The notes: generated by a model from the letters alone, not told the origin. Positions 8,848 to 18,307 are shown, counted from the stretch's first letter. The stretch: 64,000 bases of DNA from Paenibacillus glycinis (GCF_009909185.1 NZ_JAAAMV010000007.1:1-64000), one strand, 5' to 3'. Translations and numbers: made by a program.

Positions 8848-10335
8848 TTACCCGATGCGCAGGACGGCCACGGACGCGGCCGGCAGCGTCGCCTGAATCG
8901 TGCCGTCTTCCTGGCGCACCGCGCCGTCGAACGGCACCGTCCGTACCCGGTCCGGCTGATCGACCGTGTTGTGCGCGCTCAAGGCATCGCCTTGCAGCAG
9001 CGTGCCCCTGATCGGCGCCGCGTCCGCCGCCAAGCCGCGAAGCTCGAACGACAAGGTCGCTTCCTGGTCGTGGCTCAGATTGCAGAGACTGATATGGAGG
9101 CTGCCGTCCTTGGCCCGCGAGGCCGACACGCTCGTCTGCGGAATCGAGATGCCGTCGACCGTATACGGCGCCGCTTCGAAAGCCAGGTCCAGCAGCTCCG
9201 CGTCGTGATGCACCTTGAACATCTCGAACACGTGATACGTCGGCGTGAGCGTCATTTTGCCGCCTTCCGTCAGCACGACGGCCTGCAGCACGTTCACCGT
9301 CTGGGCGATGTTCGCCATCCGGACGCGGTCGCTGTGCTTGTGGAAGATATGCAGCGTCGCCGCGGCGACCAGCGCGTCGCGCATCGTGTTCTGCTGGAAG
9401 AGGAAGCCCGGGTTCGTACCCGGCTCGACGTCGTACCACGTGCCCCACTCGTCGACGATCAAGCTGATGCGTTTCGCGGGATCGTATTTGTCCATGATCG
9501 TCTTGTGCTTCGCGACGAGGTCGTCCATCACGAGCGCCTTGCGCAGCGTCTCGAACCAGACCTTCGCGTCGAAGTCCGTCGCCGAGCCCTTCGCCGACCA
9601 TTCCAACGGGATCGTATAATAATGCAGCGTCAGCCCGTCCATATGCTTGGCGGCCTCGCGCATGAGCACCTCCGTCCAGTCGTAGTTAAAATCGCTCGCC
9701 CCGCAGGCGATCCGGAAAATCTTATTGTCGCCGTAGTTGCGGACATACGTCTGGTAGCGCCGGTATTCGTCGGCGTAATATTCCGGCCGCATGTTGCCGC
9801 CGCAGCCCCAGTTCTCGTTGCCGACGCCGAAATAGCTCACCTTCCACGGCTTCTCCCGCCCGCCGGCCGCGCGCAGGGCAGCCATGGGGGATTCCCCGTC
9901 GAACGTCATGTATTCGACCCATTCCTGCATCTCCTGAACCGTGCCGCTGCCGACGTTGCCGTTGATATACGGCTCGCAGCCGAGCAGCTCGCACAGCAGC
10001 AGGAACTCGTGCGTGCCGAAGTGATTGTTCTCGACGACGCCGCCCCAATGGGTGTTGATCATCCGCTTCCGCGTCTCGCGCGGCCCGATGCCGTCCTTCC
10101 AATGGTATTCGTCGGCGAAGCAGCCGCCCGGCCAGCGCAGCACGGGAATGTTCAGCCCTTGAAGCGCTTGCAGGACATCGTTGCGAATGCCTTGCGTGTT
10201 CGGAATGTCCGAATCTTCCCCGACCCAAATGCCTTCGTAGATGCAGCGTCCCAGATGCTCGGCGAAATGTCCGTAAATGTTGCGGTCGATGCGTCCGATC
10301 GAACGATCGGCGTTAATGACGGCGCGGTTAGCCAT
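8848..10335 (-). CDS. abfA: alpha-N-arabinofuranosidase, GH51
   Basis: The 495-residue enzyme matches intracellular GH51 arabinofuranosidases in length and motifs: [21 protein letters not shown] at the N-terminus, [12 protein letters not shown], a G-N-E acid/base motif in [11 protein letters not shown], and the nucleophile motif VDEWGTWYD. It releases terminal alpha-L-arabinofuranosyl residues from arabinan or arabinoxylan oligosaccharides after import; no signal peptide is present. The ATG at 10335 is chosen because GGAGG sits 12 bases upstream, whereas a TTG at 10347 overlaps that site. An inverted repeat at 10353-10379 lies just upstream. The AraC regulator and putative glycosidase further right suggest a plant-polysaccharide neighbourhood. 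Confidence 0.93.
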   Translation of the reverse strand: MANRAVINADRSIGRIDRNIYGHFAEHLGRCIYEGIWVGEDSDIPNTQGIRNDVLQALQGLNIPVLRWPGGCFADEYHWKDGIGPRETRKRMINTHWGGVVENNHFGTHEFLLLCELLGCEPYINGNVGSGTVQEMQEWVEYMTFDGESPMAALRAAGGREKPWKVSYFGVGNENWGCGGNMRPEYYADEYRRYQTYVRNYGDNKIFRIACGASDFNYDWTEVLMREAAKHMDGLTLHYYTIPLEWSAKGSATDFDAKVWFETLRKALVMDDLVAKHKTIMDKYDPAKRISLIVDEWGTWYDVEPGTNPGFLFQQNTMRDALVAAATLHIFHKHSDRVRMANIAQTVNVLQAVVLTEGGKMTLTPTYHVFEMFKVHHDAELLDLAFEAAPYTVDGISIPQTSVSASRAKDGSLHISLCNLSHDQEATLSFELRGLAADAAPIRGTLLQGDALSAHNTVDQPDRVRTVPFDGAVRQEDGTIQATLPAASVAVLRIG

Positions 10336-10352
10336 GCGTGCGGTCAACCTCC

Positions 10353-10379
10353 ATTGAATTAATGTTTTTGTTAATCAAT
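10353..10379. promoter_or_regulatory. inverted repeat in the abfA leader, candidate operator
   Basis: ATTGAATTAA (10353-10362) and TTAATCAAT (10371-10379) form an imperfect inverted repeat in an AT-rich stretch 18-44 bases upstream of the abfA start codon. The position suits a repressor site, but no cognate regulator is identified. Confidence 0.35.
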
Positions 10380-10583
10380 AAACATAATAACAACTCACTT
10401 TTCTATTAAACCCGATGACGGGCTATTTTTCAATGCCTCGCGCCCAATTTCTTCATCGTCGTCCGTTCGCGTTATCCCCCGGTACGATCCATGCGCCCGC
10501 CGACGCGCATTTCCCCATCCTTCTCCCGGCGCCGCGCCCGGGACGCAATACGATGGCCGCGTTCCGCGCGTCGTCCGCGGCAC

Positions 10584-10610
10584 GAAAAAACGCCGCTCCA
10601 AGGAGCGGCG
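10584..10610 (-). terminator. rho-independent terminator after the SDR gene
   Basis: GCCGCTCC and GGAGCGGC pair with a two-base loop, followed on the minus strand by GTTTTTT. This is a strong intrinsic terminator for the gene ending at 10652. Confidence 0.9.
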
Positions 10611-10651
10611 CCGCAGGTCCGGCCATGACGGCTGCCCGCCCGCGCGAACGG

Positions 10652-11491
10652 TTACAGCCGCAAATGCAGCTTTCGGGTATTCAGCAGCCCCTCGAGTCCC
10701 GTAGGATCCTGCTCGACCTTGAATTTGCTGAAGGCTTCCGCGGCTTCCGACGTGCGGACGCGCAGCGGCTTCGTCTCCAGCCGCAGCAGCTCCCAGACGA
10801 CGTCGGCGACCGATTCGGCGGTTTGGGGAACGCTGTTGCGGGCTTGAAACGATTCGAGATAACGCGAAATCATCGGCTTGTATTCGTCGTCCAGGATTCC
10901 GCCCGTCTGCTGCACGTGCCCAAGCACCGTGTTCGTGAAATTCGTCGCGATGGCGCCGGGCTCGAGCAGCGTCAAGTCGATATTGAACGTCGGCTTGTAA
11001 TAGGTCGCCAAGCTTTCGATCAACCCTTCCACCGCGAACTTGCTCGCGCAGTAGATCTCGTTGAACGGCTGCCCGACCAATCCGCCGACGCTGGAGGTCG
11101 CGATGATGTAACCCGGGTCGGCTTTGCGCAGCAGCGGCAAGGCGGCGCGGATCGCATGCATGACGCCGTAGACATTCGTATCGAACACGCGCTGGATGTC
11201 GGCGTTCTCCGCCTGTCCGAGCGCTCTGAGGTAGCCGAAGCCCGCATTGCAGAACAGGGCGTCGAGCACTCCATGCGTCTCTTCGATCTGCCGGAAAGCC
11301 GCCTCGAGCGAAGCTGGGTCGGTGACCTCCATCTCGATGAAACGCAGATTGGCCTTTCCTTCGTGCGCGGCTTGGTCCCGCTCCGCGTGCCGCGTGCCCG
11401 CGTACACGATCCAGCCGTTCTCCGCCAGCTTGAGCGCCGACGCCAGTCCGATGCCGGAGGAAGCTCCGGTGATCGCGATGATTTTGCTCAT
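10652..11491 (-). CDS. short-chain dehydrogenase/reductase (SDR)
   Basis: This 279-residue classical SDR has the cofactor motif TGASSGIG near residues 8-15, the structural CNAG motif near 88, a catalytic serine in the ATSSVGG region, and YCASK supplying the catalytic Tyr and Lys near 156-160. The C-terminal extension of about 70 residues beyond the Rossmann core is typical of the subgroup that acts on lipophilic or carbonyl substrates. AAGGAG upstream supports the start at 11491. It is transcribed alone with its own terminator. The substrate is unknown. Confidence 0.9.
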   Translation of the reverse strand: MSKIIAITGASSGIGLASALKLAENGWIVYAGTRHAERDQAAHEGKANLRFIEMEVTDPASLEAAFRQIEETHGVLDALFCNAGFGYLRALGQAENADIQRVFDTNVYGVMHAIRAALPLLRKADPGYIIATSSVGGLVGQPFNEIYCASKFAVEGLIESLATYYKPTFNIDLTLLEPGAIATNFTNTVLGHVQQTGGILDDEYKPMISRYLESFQARNSVPQTAESVADVVWELLRLETKPLRVRTSEAAEAFSKFKVEQDPTGLEGLLNTRKLHLRL

Positions 11492-11601
11492 GTCATCTCT
11501 CTCCTTCTGATTGGTATACGCAGCATAATCGTTCCCTAAATCGGACGAACGGAGACCTGCGCGCGAACCCGTTATCTCGCGTCCGCAGAAGGGCCGCTTG
11601 C

Positions 11602-12471
11602 CTAAACCTGCGGCTGATGCATCGCCCGGTACGTCCCCGGCGCCATCCCCATATGCTTGCGGAACAGGCGGATGAAATAATTTCCGTTCGGCTGCCCGGT
11701 CTGCTCGCCTATCTCCTGGACGGACAGGTCCGTCGTCAGAAGCAGCGCGACCGCGCGGTTCATCTGCAGGTGATGCACGTACTGGAGAGGACTCATCCCG
11801 GTGTGCTTCTTCAGGCAGCGGGAGAGGTAATCGAAGTGGTAATGCAGCGCCCCCGCCATCGCCTCGGCGTCGAAGGGCTCCAGCAGATGCGTCTTCAGAT
11901 ACTGCGCGACGCGCTCCGAGATTTGGTACGACCGGCTGTTCAGGCTGCCGCTGATCGTCCCCTGCAGCCGCTCGAACAGCTCCCCGGTCAGCACGTTAAG
12001 CCGCAGCGAATTGCGCAGCGTCAGCGCCTCGTGAAGCTCCGCCATCTCGGCCAGCAGCGGAACGAGCAGCGCGGGCTCGATGCGGGCATGCTTCGGCAGG
12101 TACATGTATTGATCCACGGGCGTCAGGTCCTTGTCGGTCCGTTTGCCGAGCGGCGTCGACCACAGGATGTCTTCCTGCGCCTTCGCCGTCGGCGGATGCG
12201 GATGGCGGAAATGTACCCAATACAGCTCCGTCGGCTCCGTCACCGGACGATGCCCGAAATGCGTCTTGCCCGGCTCCAGGATGAGCAGATCGCCGCGCTC
12301 CAGCTCGTACGCCCGATCGTCCTCCGTCATGTAGAAACGCCCGGCCGTCACGTACAGCATATCGTACAGGCTGAACGAACGCTTGTAATGCTGCATGCCC
12401 TGCGGCCATAAGGCCTGCCCGATCATCAGCAGCTGGGGCAGCGGCGGTATGCGCAATTCCAGACAATCCAT
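11602..12471 (-). CDS. AraC-family regulator with cupin sensor domain
   Basis: The 289-residue protein has an N-terminal AraC-type cupin region (GDLLILEPGKTHFGHRP near residues 60-77) and a C-terminal two-helix-turn-helix AraC domain (FDYLSRCLKKHTGMSPLQYV, then GYF-like NGNYFIRLFRKHMGMAPGTYR). It is divergent from the putative glycoside hydrolase at 12654, with 182 bp between the start codons, and probably controls that gene in response to a sugar. AAGGAGG supports the start. Confidence 0.9.
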   Translation of the reverse strand: MDCLELRIPPLPQLLMIGQALWPQGMQHYKRSFSLYDMLYVTAGRFYMTEDDRAYELERGDLLILEPGKTHFGHRPVTEPTELYWVHFRHPHPPTAKAQEDILWSTPLGKRTDKDLTPVDQYMYLPKHARIEPALLVPLLAEMAELHEALTLRNSLRLNVLTGELFERLQGTISGSLNSRSYQISERVAQYLKTHLLEPFDAEAMAGALHYHFDYLSRCLKKHTGMSPLQYVHHLQMNRAVALLLTTDLSVQEIGEQTGQPNGNYFIRLFRKHMGMAPGTYRAMHQPQV

Positions 12472-12653
12472 GCTCTTCCTCCTTCCGGTCGCGATCGCAG
12501 CCGATGCTGGTTTTCATCCTGTATTATACGCCATTGCCGTTCGTTCAACTAGTCGAAATCGTGCTTATTTGGGCAGAAAACGGCGCTGTTCCTCCGTCAT
12601 GATATCCCTTACATTAGAGACGAGACCTTATCCAAGGCGGGAGGATGTTAACG

Positions 12654-14627
12654 ATGCGTTTTCGTCAGGTTCATCTGGATTTCCATACGTCCGAAGCGAT
12701 CGGCCGGATCGGCAGCCGGTTCGCGAAGGAGCAGTTCCAAGACATGCTCCGCAAAGGCCATGTCGATTCCATTACCGTGTTCTCCAAATGCCACCACGGC
12801 TGGGCGTACCACCCGTCCGAAGCGAACGAGATCCATCCCGGGCTGACGTTCGACCTGCTCGGCGGCATGATCGAAGCCGCGCACGAGATCGGCGTCAATA
12901 CGCCCGTCTACCTCTCCGCGGGGCTCGACGAGAAGATTACCCGCCGCCGCCCGGAATGGCTGATCCGCGCCAAGAACGAAGCCACGACGTGGGCGAAGGA
13001 CTTCATGACCCCGGGCTATCACCGGCTCTGCATGAACACGCCGTACCTCGACGTGCTGGTCGCGCAGATCGAAGAGGTCGTCCGGAATTACGACGTCGAC
13101 GGGATCTTCCTCGACATCGTCGGCGTGGTTCCTTGCTACTGCCAAACGTGCGTAGCCTCCATTCGCGCCGAAGGCGGCGATCCCCGGGACGACGAGGCGA
13201 TGCTCGCGCTGTGGGAGCGGACCTACGCGAACTATGCCGCGCGGACCAACGAAGCGGTGCACAAGCATAAGCCGGGACTGCCGGTCTTCCATAACGGCGG
13301 GCATATCCGCCGCGGCCGGCGCGACCTGGCGCATTACAACACGCATCTGGAGCTGGAATCGCTGCCGACGGGCGGCTGGGGCTACGATCATTTCCCGTTG
13401 TCGGCCCGCTACGCGCAGACGCTCGGGATGAACTACCTCGGCATGACGGGCAAGTTCCACACGTCGTGGGGCGAATTCGGCGGCTTCAAGCATCCGAACG
13501 CGCTGCGCTACGAGACGGCGCTCGGCATCGCGAACGGCGCGCGCTGCTCCATCGGCGACCAGCTGCATCCCGAGGGCCTGATGGACGAAGCGACGTATGC
13601 CCTGATCGGCGCGGCCTACGGCGAAGTGGCAGCGAAGGAGCCTTGGTGCCGCGGCGTCACGGCGGCGGCGGATATCGCCCTGCTGACGATCGAGGCGCTG
13701 CATCCCGGGCAGGACGAGGATCATGGCAACCTGCGGGGCAAATCCGATACCGGTGCCGTCCGCATGCTGCTCGAAGGCAAGTTTCTGTTCGACGTCGTCG
13801 ACCTCGAAGCGGACTACGGCGCGTACAAAGTATTGATCTTGCCGGATCATGCGCCGATCGGCGCCAGCCTGCAGGCCAAGATCGACCGCTTCCTGGAGGG
13901 CGGCGGCAAGCTGCTCGCCTCCGGCGAATCCGGGCTCAAGGCGGACGGCGGCGGATTCGCTTGGAAGCTCGGCGCCTCGTTCGTCGGCCGGTCGCCGATC
14001 AAGCCGAGCTATTTCCGGCCGGACTTCCCCGTCGCCGGACTGCCCGCGGCCTCCTACGTCATGTATGCCGACGCTTACGAGATCGCGCTTGCGGACGGCG
14101 GCAAGCCGCTCGGTGCCCGGGAAGAATCGTACTTCAACCGCGACGCGTTCGCCTTCTGCTCGCACCAGCATACGCCGAGCACCGGACAAGCGGCCGGACC
14201 CGGCATGACGGAGGGCGAAGACGGCATCTACATCGCTTGGAACGTTTTCGAGGACTACGCGACCAAGGGCAGCCTGGCGCTGAAGGAAACCGTCGTCCAC
14301 GCGCTGAACCGGCTGCTGCCGGAGAAGACGCTGACGACCTCGCTGCCGGCGAAGGGCATCGTCACGCTGCAGAAGCAGCCGGATCAGCACCGCTGGGTGC
14401 AGCATCTGCTGTACGCGGCCCCGGTCACGCGCGGCGAGAACATCCAGATCATCGAGGACTTGACGCCGATCTATGACACCGCCGTGAGCGTCCGCACGGA
14501 TCGGCCCGTGCAGAGCGTCACGCTCGCGCCTTCGGGCGAAGCGCTGCCGTTCGAGCAAACGGACGGCGCGGTGCGCTACACCGTGCCGGAATTCACCTGC
14601 CACGCCATGGTCGTGCTGCAGTTCTGA
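12654..14627 (+). CDS. putative glycoside hydrolase, GHL6-like with trimerisation-type domain
   Basis: The 657-residue protein starts with a TIM-barrel-like region (FRQVHLDFHTSE, HGWAYHPS, and DVDGIFLDIVGV near residue 155), as in the hypothetical glycosyl hydrolase 6 family often labelled alpha-amylase-like. The middle (ALLTIEALHP... through YKVLILPDHAPI) resembles the beta-galactosidase trimerisation, glutaminase-like fold. No signal peptide is seen. GGGAGG lies nine bases before the ATG at 12654, so this start is preferred over the ATG at 12645 that abuts it. Context with the divergent AraC regulator and abfA suggests oligosaccharide breakdown; the linkage is unknown. Confidence 0.75.
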   Translation: MRFRQVHLDFHTSEAIGRIGSRFAKEQFQDMLRKGHVDSITVFSKCHHGWAYHPSEANEIHPGLTFDLLGGMIEAAHEIGVNTPVYLSAGLDEKITRRRPEWLIRAKNEATTWAKDFMTPGYHRLCMNTPYLDVLVAQIEEVVRNYDVDGIFLDIVGVVPCYCQTCVASIRAEGGDPRDDEAMLALWERTYANYAARTNEAVHKHKPGLPVFHNGGHIRRGRRDLAHYNTHLELESLPTGGWGYDHFPLSARYAQTLGMNYLGMTGKFHTSWGEFGGFKHPNALRYETALGIANGARCSIGDQLHPEGLMDEATYALIGAAYGEVAAKEPWCRGVTAAADIALLTIEALHPGQDEDHGNLRGKSDTGAVRMLLEGKFLFDVVDLEADYGAYKVLILPDHAPIGASLQAKIDRFLEGGGKLLASGESGLKADGGGFAWKLGASFVGRSPIKPSYFRPDFPVAGLPAASYVMYADAYEIALADGGKPLGAREESYFNRDAFAFCSHQHTPSTGQAAGPGMTEGEDGIYIAWNVFEDYATKGSLALKETVVHALNRLLPEKTLTTSLPAKGIVTLQKQPDQHRWVQHLLYAAPVTRGENIQIIEDLTPIYDTAVSVRTDRPVQSVTLAPSGEALPFEQTDGAVRYTVPEFTCHAMVVLQF

Positions 14628-14635
14628 ACCTGAAG

Positions 14636-14683
14636 AGAGGCGCCCCGCGAGCCGTCGAACCGGCTGCGTGGCACCTCTTTTTT
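14636..14683 (+). terminator. terminator after the GHL6-like gene
   Basis: A long imperfect stem running from AGAGG to CCTCT, with an inner AGCCG/CGGCT stem, is followed by six T residues. Confidence 0.8.
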
Positions 14684-14797
14684 CACCATGTTGCTATGAT
14701 TCCAGCAATCCCCGGACTTGACGTCGGCGAATGCAGCCAGGAAGTTATAATTCAGTCCATCGCCGGACTTGGCGTCAAAAAACGCCGCCCGCCGTTC

Positions 14798-16468
14798 CTA
14801 TACCCGCTCGAACAACCCTTGCTTCTGGTCCTCGATCGCCATCGCCCTGACCTCGAAATGCTTCTTCTTGCCCGTCGCCGTATACGGCAATTCGTCGATG
14901 AAGCGATAGAACCGCGGCCGCTTGTAGTTGGCCAGCATCAGATGCTCGCTGCAGTACTTGCCGAGCTCCTTGGCCGTCAGCGACGGATCCGACTTGATGA
15001 TATAGGCCACGGCGGATTCCCCGCGCAGCTCGTCGGGCACGCCGACCACGACCGCTTCCTTGACTTTCGGGTGCTGATTGAGGATTTCCTCGACCTGAAC
15101 GGGATGAATGTTCTCGCCCGAGGAGAGAATCATGTCGTTCTTGCGGCCGACGACCGTGACGTACTCGTTCTCGTCCCACGTGCCCATGTCGCCGATGTAG
15201 ATCCAGCCCTTATAGAAGACCTTCCCGCTCTCTTCCGGTTTGTTGACGTAGGTATACGCGGTTTTGCCCGGCGACCGGACGATGATTTCGCCGACTTCAT
15301 GGCCGTCGTGCGCGACGACATCATCCGGCTCGGCTTTGCGGTCGGGATAGATCTTCACCACGGCCACGTCGTCGTCCGTGCAGGAACGGCCCGCGGTTCC
15401 GGCCATCTCCGGCAGATCGAACGGCCGCAGGAACGTGTTCCAGAACGCTTCCGTCGTCCCGTACCCGTTGAAAATATTCGGCGTCAGCGTTTCTTGGTAC
15501 CGGATGCAGTCCTCCTTCTCCAGCGGCGCCCCCATCGTTACGATGCCCTTCAGCCCGCTCAGGTCGGCCGGATGCTTCAGCTGCTGCTGGTACAGCATCT
15601 TGAGCATCGGCGGCGCGCCGATGACGAACGTCAGCCCGTATTTCTCGACGTACTCGAGCGTCGTTTTCGGATTGAAGTGACGCATGACGACGACCTCTCC
15701 GCCCACGAACAGGGTCGGGTTCGGGCCGCCGGAATGCAGGCCGCCGCGGTGGAACCACGGGCTCATGTTCATCGTCTTGTCCTGCGGCGTGAGCGGAAAA
15801 TGCATGGCGACGTCATGCGCCGACAGCACGTCGTTCACGTTATTGAGCGGCACGCCCTTCGGCTGCCCCGTCGTTCCGGACGTATAGAGCCGCGTGTTTT
15901 CCTCGTAGATGTGCTTGGGCGCGATGACCGGGTTGTCCTCGGAGCGGCCGCGGACATAATCCGCATACGCCACATGCCCTTCCGGCGCTTCGTTCTGGCC
16001 GGTAAAGTCGACCATGATCACCCGCGCCGGGCGATGCTCGGCCATGGCGAGCGCCAACAGCGCCGTCTCCCGGAACTCGCTGTCGTAGACGAATGCCGCC
16101 GGCTTGCTGTCGTCGATTATGAAAGCCGTCTCGCCGGGCGAGAGGCGGAAATTGATCGGGCAATTGATGGCGCCGATCTTCTGCGGCGCGAGGAAGCTGA
16201 ACACGAACTCCGCCGAATTCAGCAGCTGGTACATGACCGCGTCGCCGCGGCCGACGCCGTCCGCCAGCAGCGCGTGGGCGAAGCGGTTCGCCTCGCGGTT
16301 CAGCTCCGCGTACGTCCACGTTATGTTTCGCAGCGGACAGGTGAGCGCCGGCCGATTCGCGAACCGGTGGGTATTGCGCATAAATCCGTTCAGATACGTA
16401 AAGGAATACTCGAACGTTTCCTTGAACATCCCGACATCGTAGGTTAACGCTTCTTCCATGCGTTCCAT
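14798..16468 (-). CDS. AMP-dependent acyl-CoA synthetase/ligase
   Basis: The 556-residue ANL-superfamily enzyme activates a carboxylic acid to its acyl-adenylate and then to the CoA thioester. Visible motifs are the phosphate loop YTSGTTGQPKG, the FNGYGTTEAF motif, the GWIYIGDMGTWDENEY hinge region, GRKNDMILSSGENI, and the C-terminal catalytic lysine in ATGKKKHFEV. The ATG at 16468 has GGGTGG five bases upstream. It follows the ketosynthase gene on the same strand after 122 bp, which contains an inverted repeat. With the thioesterase and ketosynthase it probably supplies or recycles an acyl starter; the acid specificity is unknown. Confidence 0.88.
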   Translation of the reverse strand: MERMEEALTYDVGMFKETFEYSFTYLNGFMRNTHRFANRPALTCPLRNITWTYAELNREANRFAHALLADGVGRGDAVMYQLLNSAEFVFSFLAPQKIGAINCPINFRLSPGETAFIIDDSKPAAFVYDSEFRETALLALAMAEHRPARVIMVDFTGQNEAPEGHVAYADYVRGRSEDNPVIAPKHIYEENTRLYTSGTTGQPKGVPLNNVNDVLSAHDVAMHFPLTPQDKTMNMSPWFHRGGLHSGGPNPTLFVGGEVVVMRHFNPKTTLEYVEKYGLTFVIGAPPMLKMLYQQQLKHPADLSGLKGIVTMGAPLEKEDCIRYQETLTPNIFNGYGTTEAFWNTFLRPFDLPEMAGTAGRSCTDDDVAVVKIYPDRKAEPDDVVAHDGHEVGEIIVRSPGKTAYTYVNKPEESGKVFYKGWIYIGDMGTWDENEYVTVVGRKNDMILSSGENIHPVQVEEILNQHPKVKEAVVVGVPDELRGESAVAYIIKSDPSLTAKELGKYCSEHLMLANYKRPRFYRFIDELPYTATGKKKHFEVRAMAIEDQKQGLFERV

Positions 16469-16484
16469 GTGATCCACCCTTTCG

Positions 16485-16506
16485 ATTGTACGTTTGCCCG
16501 TACGAT
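16485..16506. promoter_or_regulatory. inverted repeat upstream of the acyl-CoA ligase
   Basis: ATTGTACG (16485-16492) and CGTACGAT (16499-16506) form a near-perfect inverted repeat with a six-base spacer, 17-38 bases before the ligase start. It could be a TetR-like operator or part of a promoter. Confidence 0.35.
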
Positions 16507-16590
16507 TGATTGAATGCGCGATCGATCGCGTGCAAGATTGACCGCGAGACCGCTCGTCGCGAAATGGATCGCGATCGCTTATTGCCCTTC

Positions 16591-17829
16591 TTATTGCCCT
16601 TCGTACGCCCCGACGATCAGCGAGGCGTTCTGCCCGCCGAACCCGAAGGAATTGGACATTGCCCGCTTCACGCGAGCCTTCCGCGCCGCGTTCGGCACGA
16701 CATCCAAATCGCAGTCCGGATCGGCGGTTTCGTAATTGAGCGTCGGCGGAAGCACGCCTTCGCGGATGGCCTGGATGCAGGCGATCAGCTCCGTCACGCC
16801 GCCGGCGCCCATCAGGTGGCCCGTCGCGCCCTTGATCGAGCTGACCGGCACGCCTCCTGCCCGCTCGCCGAACACGGCCTTGAGCGCGATCGTCTCGATC
16901 CGGTCCCCAAGCGGGGTGGACGTGCCGTGCGCGTTGACGTAATCGATGTCCGCGGGAGCCAGTCCCGCCCGCTCGAGCGCTAGCCACATGCAGTCGATCT
17001 CGCCGCGCCCGTTCGGCTCGGACGACGTGACATGGTAGGCATCCGTCGTGTTGGCATAGCCCAGCAGCTCCGCCTTGACGTCCGCGCCTCTTCGCAGCGC
17101 ATGGTCCAGCGTCTCCAGCACGACGGCCCCGCCGCCTTCGCCCATGACGAAGCCGTCCCGGTTCAGGTCGAACGGCCGGCTCGCCCGGGCCGGGTCCTCG
17201 TTGCGGGTCGACAGCGCGCGCGACGCAGCCAAGCCCGCATCCATCAGCGCGCACAGGATCGACTCCGCCCCGACGGCCACCACCGTATCGGCTTGTCCCG
17301 ACTTCAGCAGCATCGACGCCAATCCGACGGCATCCGCTCCGGAGGAACAGGCCGTGTTGAGCGTATAGCCCGGTCCTCTGAAATCATGCGCGATTCCGAT
17401 ATGCGCCGCCGCGATATTCCCGAGCATCTTGGTCACCAGATGCGGGCTTACCCGGTAGCTGCCGCTCGCGGTAACCTGCGCCTGCGCCTCCGTCGCCGTG
17501 GAAATGCCCGCAAGCGCGGTGCCGAGCACGATGCCGATCCGTTCGGGCTTTGCCTGGATGCGGCTCTCGGCCAGCGCCTCTTCGGCGGCGATCAGCGCGA
17601 ATTGCATGAAAATATCGGTTTGCAGCGCCAGCTTGCGCGGCAAATAATCGTTCGGGTCGAACGGACTGACCTCTGCCGCGATCTTGACCGGAAGCAGCTC
17701 CGGATCGAACCGGCCGATCGCGCGAATCCCGCTCGCGCCTGCCTTCAGGTTGTTCCAATACGCGTCTACGCCGATGCCGACCGGAGTGACGGCGCCCATG
17801 CCGGTGACGACGATTCGTTCCTGGTTCAT
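16591..17829 (-). CDS. beta-ketoacyl-ACP synthase II-like ketosynthase (FabF/KS family)
   Basis: The 412-residue protein has the full Cys-His-His ketosynthase triad: NTACSSGADA (Cys near 161), VNAHGTSTPLGD (His near 301) and SIKGATGHLMGAGG (His near 337). It also has the C-terminal SNSFGFGGQNAS motif. Length and sequence fit FabF, but no other fatty-acid synthase gene or acyl-carrier protein is adjacent. Instead it lies seven bases after a thioesterase gene and before an acyl-CoA ligase, so it may serve a dedicated condensation step rather than housekeeping lipid synthesis. Confidence 0.9.
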   Translation of the reverse strand: MNQERIVVTGMGAVTPVGIGVDAYWNNLKAGASGIRAIGRFDPELLPVKIAAEVSPFDPNDYLPRKLALQTDIFMQFALIAAEEALAESRIQAKPERIGIVLGTALAGISTATEAQAQVTASGSYRVSPHLVTKMLGNIAAAHIGIAHDFRGPGYTLNTACSSGADAVGLASMLLKSGQADTVVAVGAESILCALMDAGLAASRALSTRNEDPARASRPFDLNRDGFVMGEGGGAVVLETLDHALRRGADVKAELLGYANTTDAYHVTSSEPNGRGEIDCMWLALERAGLAPADIDYVNAHGTSTPLGDRIETIALKAVFGERAGGVPVSSIKGATGHLMGAGGVTELIACIQAIREGVLPPTLNYETADPDCDLDVVPNAARKARVKRAMSNSFGFGGQNASLIVGAYEGQ

Positions 17830-17836
17830 GTTAGGC

Positions 17837-18307
17837 TCACCGTCCCTTGTCCGTCAGGCGGGTCTCTTCGTCCGTGAGGGCCGACCAATTGGCGGTCAGC
17901 CGTCCCCACAGCCGCGGATGCCGTTTCTTCAAGTTGAACGGGTTCCCGTCGTTGTCCAGATACGCGTGCGTGGTGCTGCCCTCCGCCGCGAGCTGCCCGT
18001 CGAGCTTCATCACGCGGTAATGGAACGTCAGCCGCGCCCGCGAAAGCTCGGTCAAGGACGCGTGCACCGCGATCTTCTCCTCGGGCCGCAGCGTTTTCTT
18101 ATATTTGCAGTCCGCCGTCAAGCAGACCATGGAGATGCCCTCGCGGTGAAAAGCGTCCATATATGGAAAACCGTGCGCAGCGAGCAGCTGCATGCGGGCA
18201 TTCGTGAACCAGTCGAACGTTCGGGCGTAATAGGAAATTCCGGCTGCGTCGCAGTCCCCCCACGTCACCGTCATCTCCATCACGAAATCGGGACGAATGT
18301 CGTTCAT
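17837..18307 (-). CDS. hotdog-fold acyl-CoA thioesterase (4-hydroxybenzoyl-CoA thioesterase-like)
   Basis: The 156-residue product begins with a WGDCDAAGISYY segment, equivalent to the D-x-D/N active-site loop of FcbC/YbgC-type hotdog thioesterases, and continues with FDWFTNAR and the typical central helix. The start at 18307 follows an AAAGGAG site; an upstream extension is not supported. It is the first gene of a three-gene cluster with a ketosynthase seven bases downstream and an acyl-CoA ligase. It probably hydrolyses an acyl or aryl thioester made or used by these neighbours. Confidence 0.85.
   Translation of the reverse strand: MNDIRPDFVMEMTVTWGDCDAAGISYYARTFDWFTNARMQLLAAHGFPYMDAFHREGISMVCLTADCKYKKTLRPEEKIAVHASLTELSRARLTFHYRVMKLDGQLAAEGSTTHAYLDNDGNPFNLKKRHPRLWGRLTANWSALTDEETRLTDKGR

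Noticed and set aside
8347..10362. 671-codon open frame on the plus strand
   Set aside because: It is antisense to abfA and lacks any domain or start signal.
12648..14603. 651-codon open frame on the minus strand
   Set aside because: It is a shadow of the GHL6-like gene, which has a ribosome binding site and family motifs.
14690..14790. Short direct repeats CGGACTTGACGTC / CGGACTTGGCGTC considered as attachment sites
   Set aside because: They are only 13 bp with a mismatch, about 50 bp apart, and no integrase or element boundary is nearby.
16469..17254. Apparent fusion that extends the acyl-CoA ligase by about 260 residues at its N-terminus
   Set aside because: The extension is the ketosynthase gene read in another frame plus the intergenic region. 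The ligase has its own ATG and ribosome binding site at 16468.
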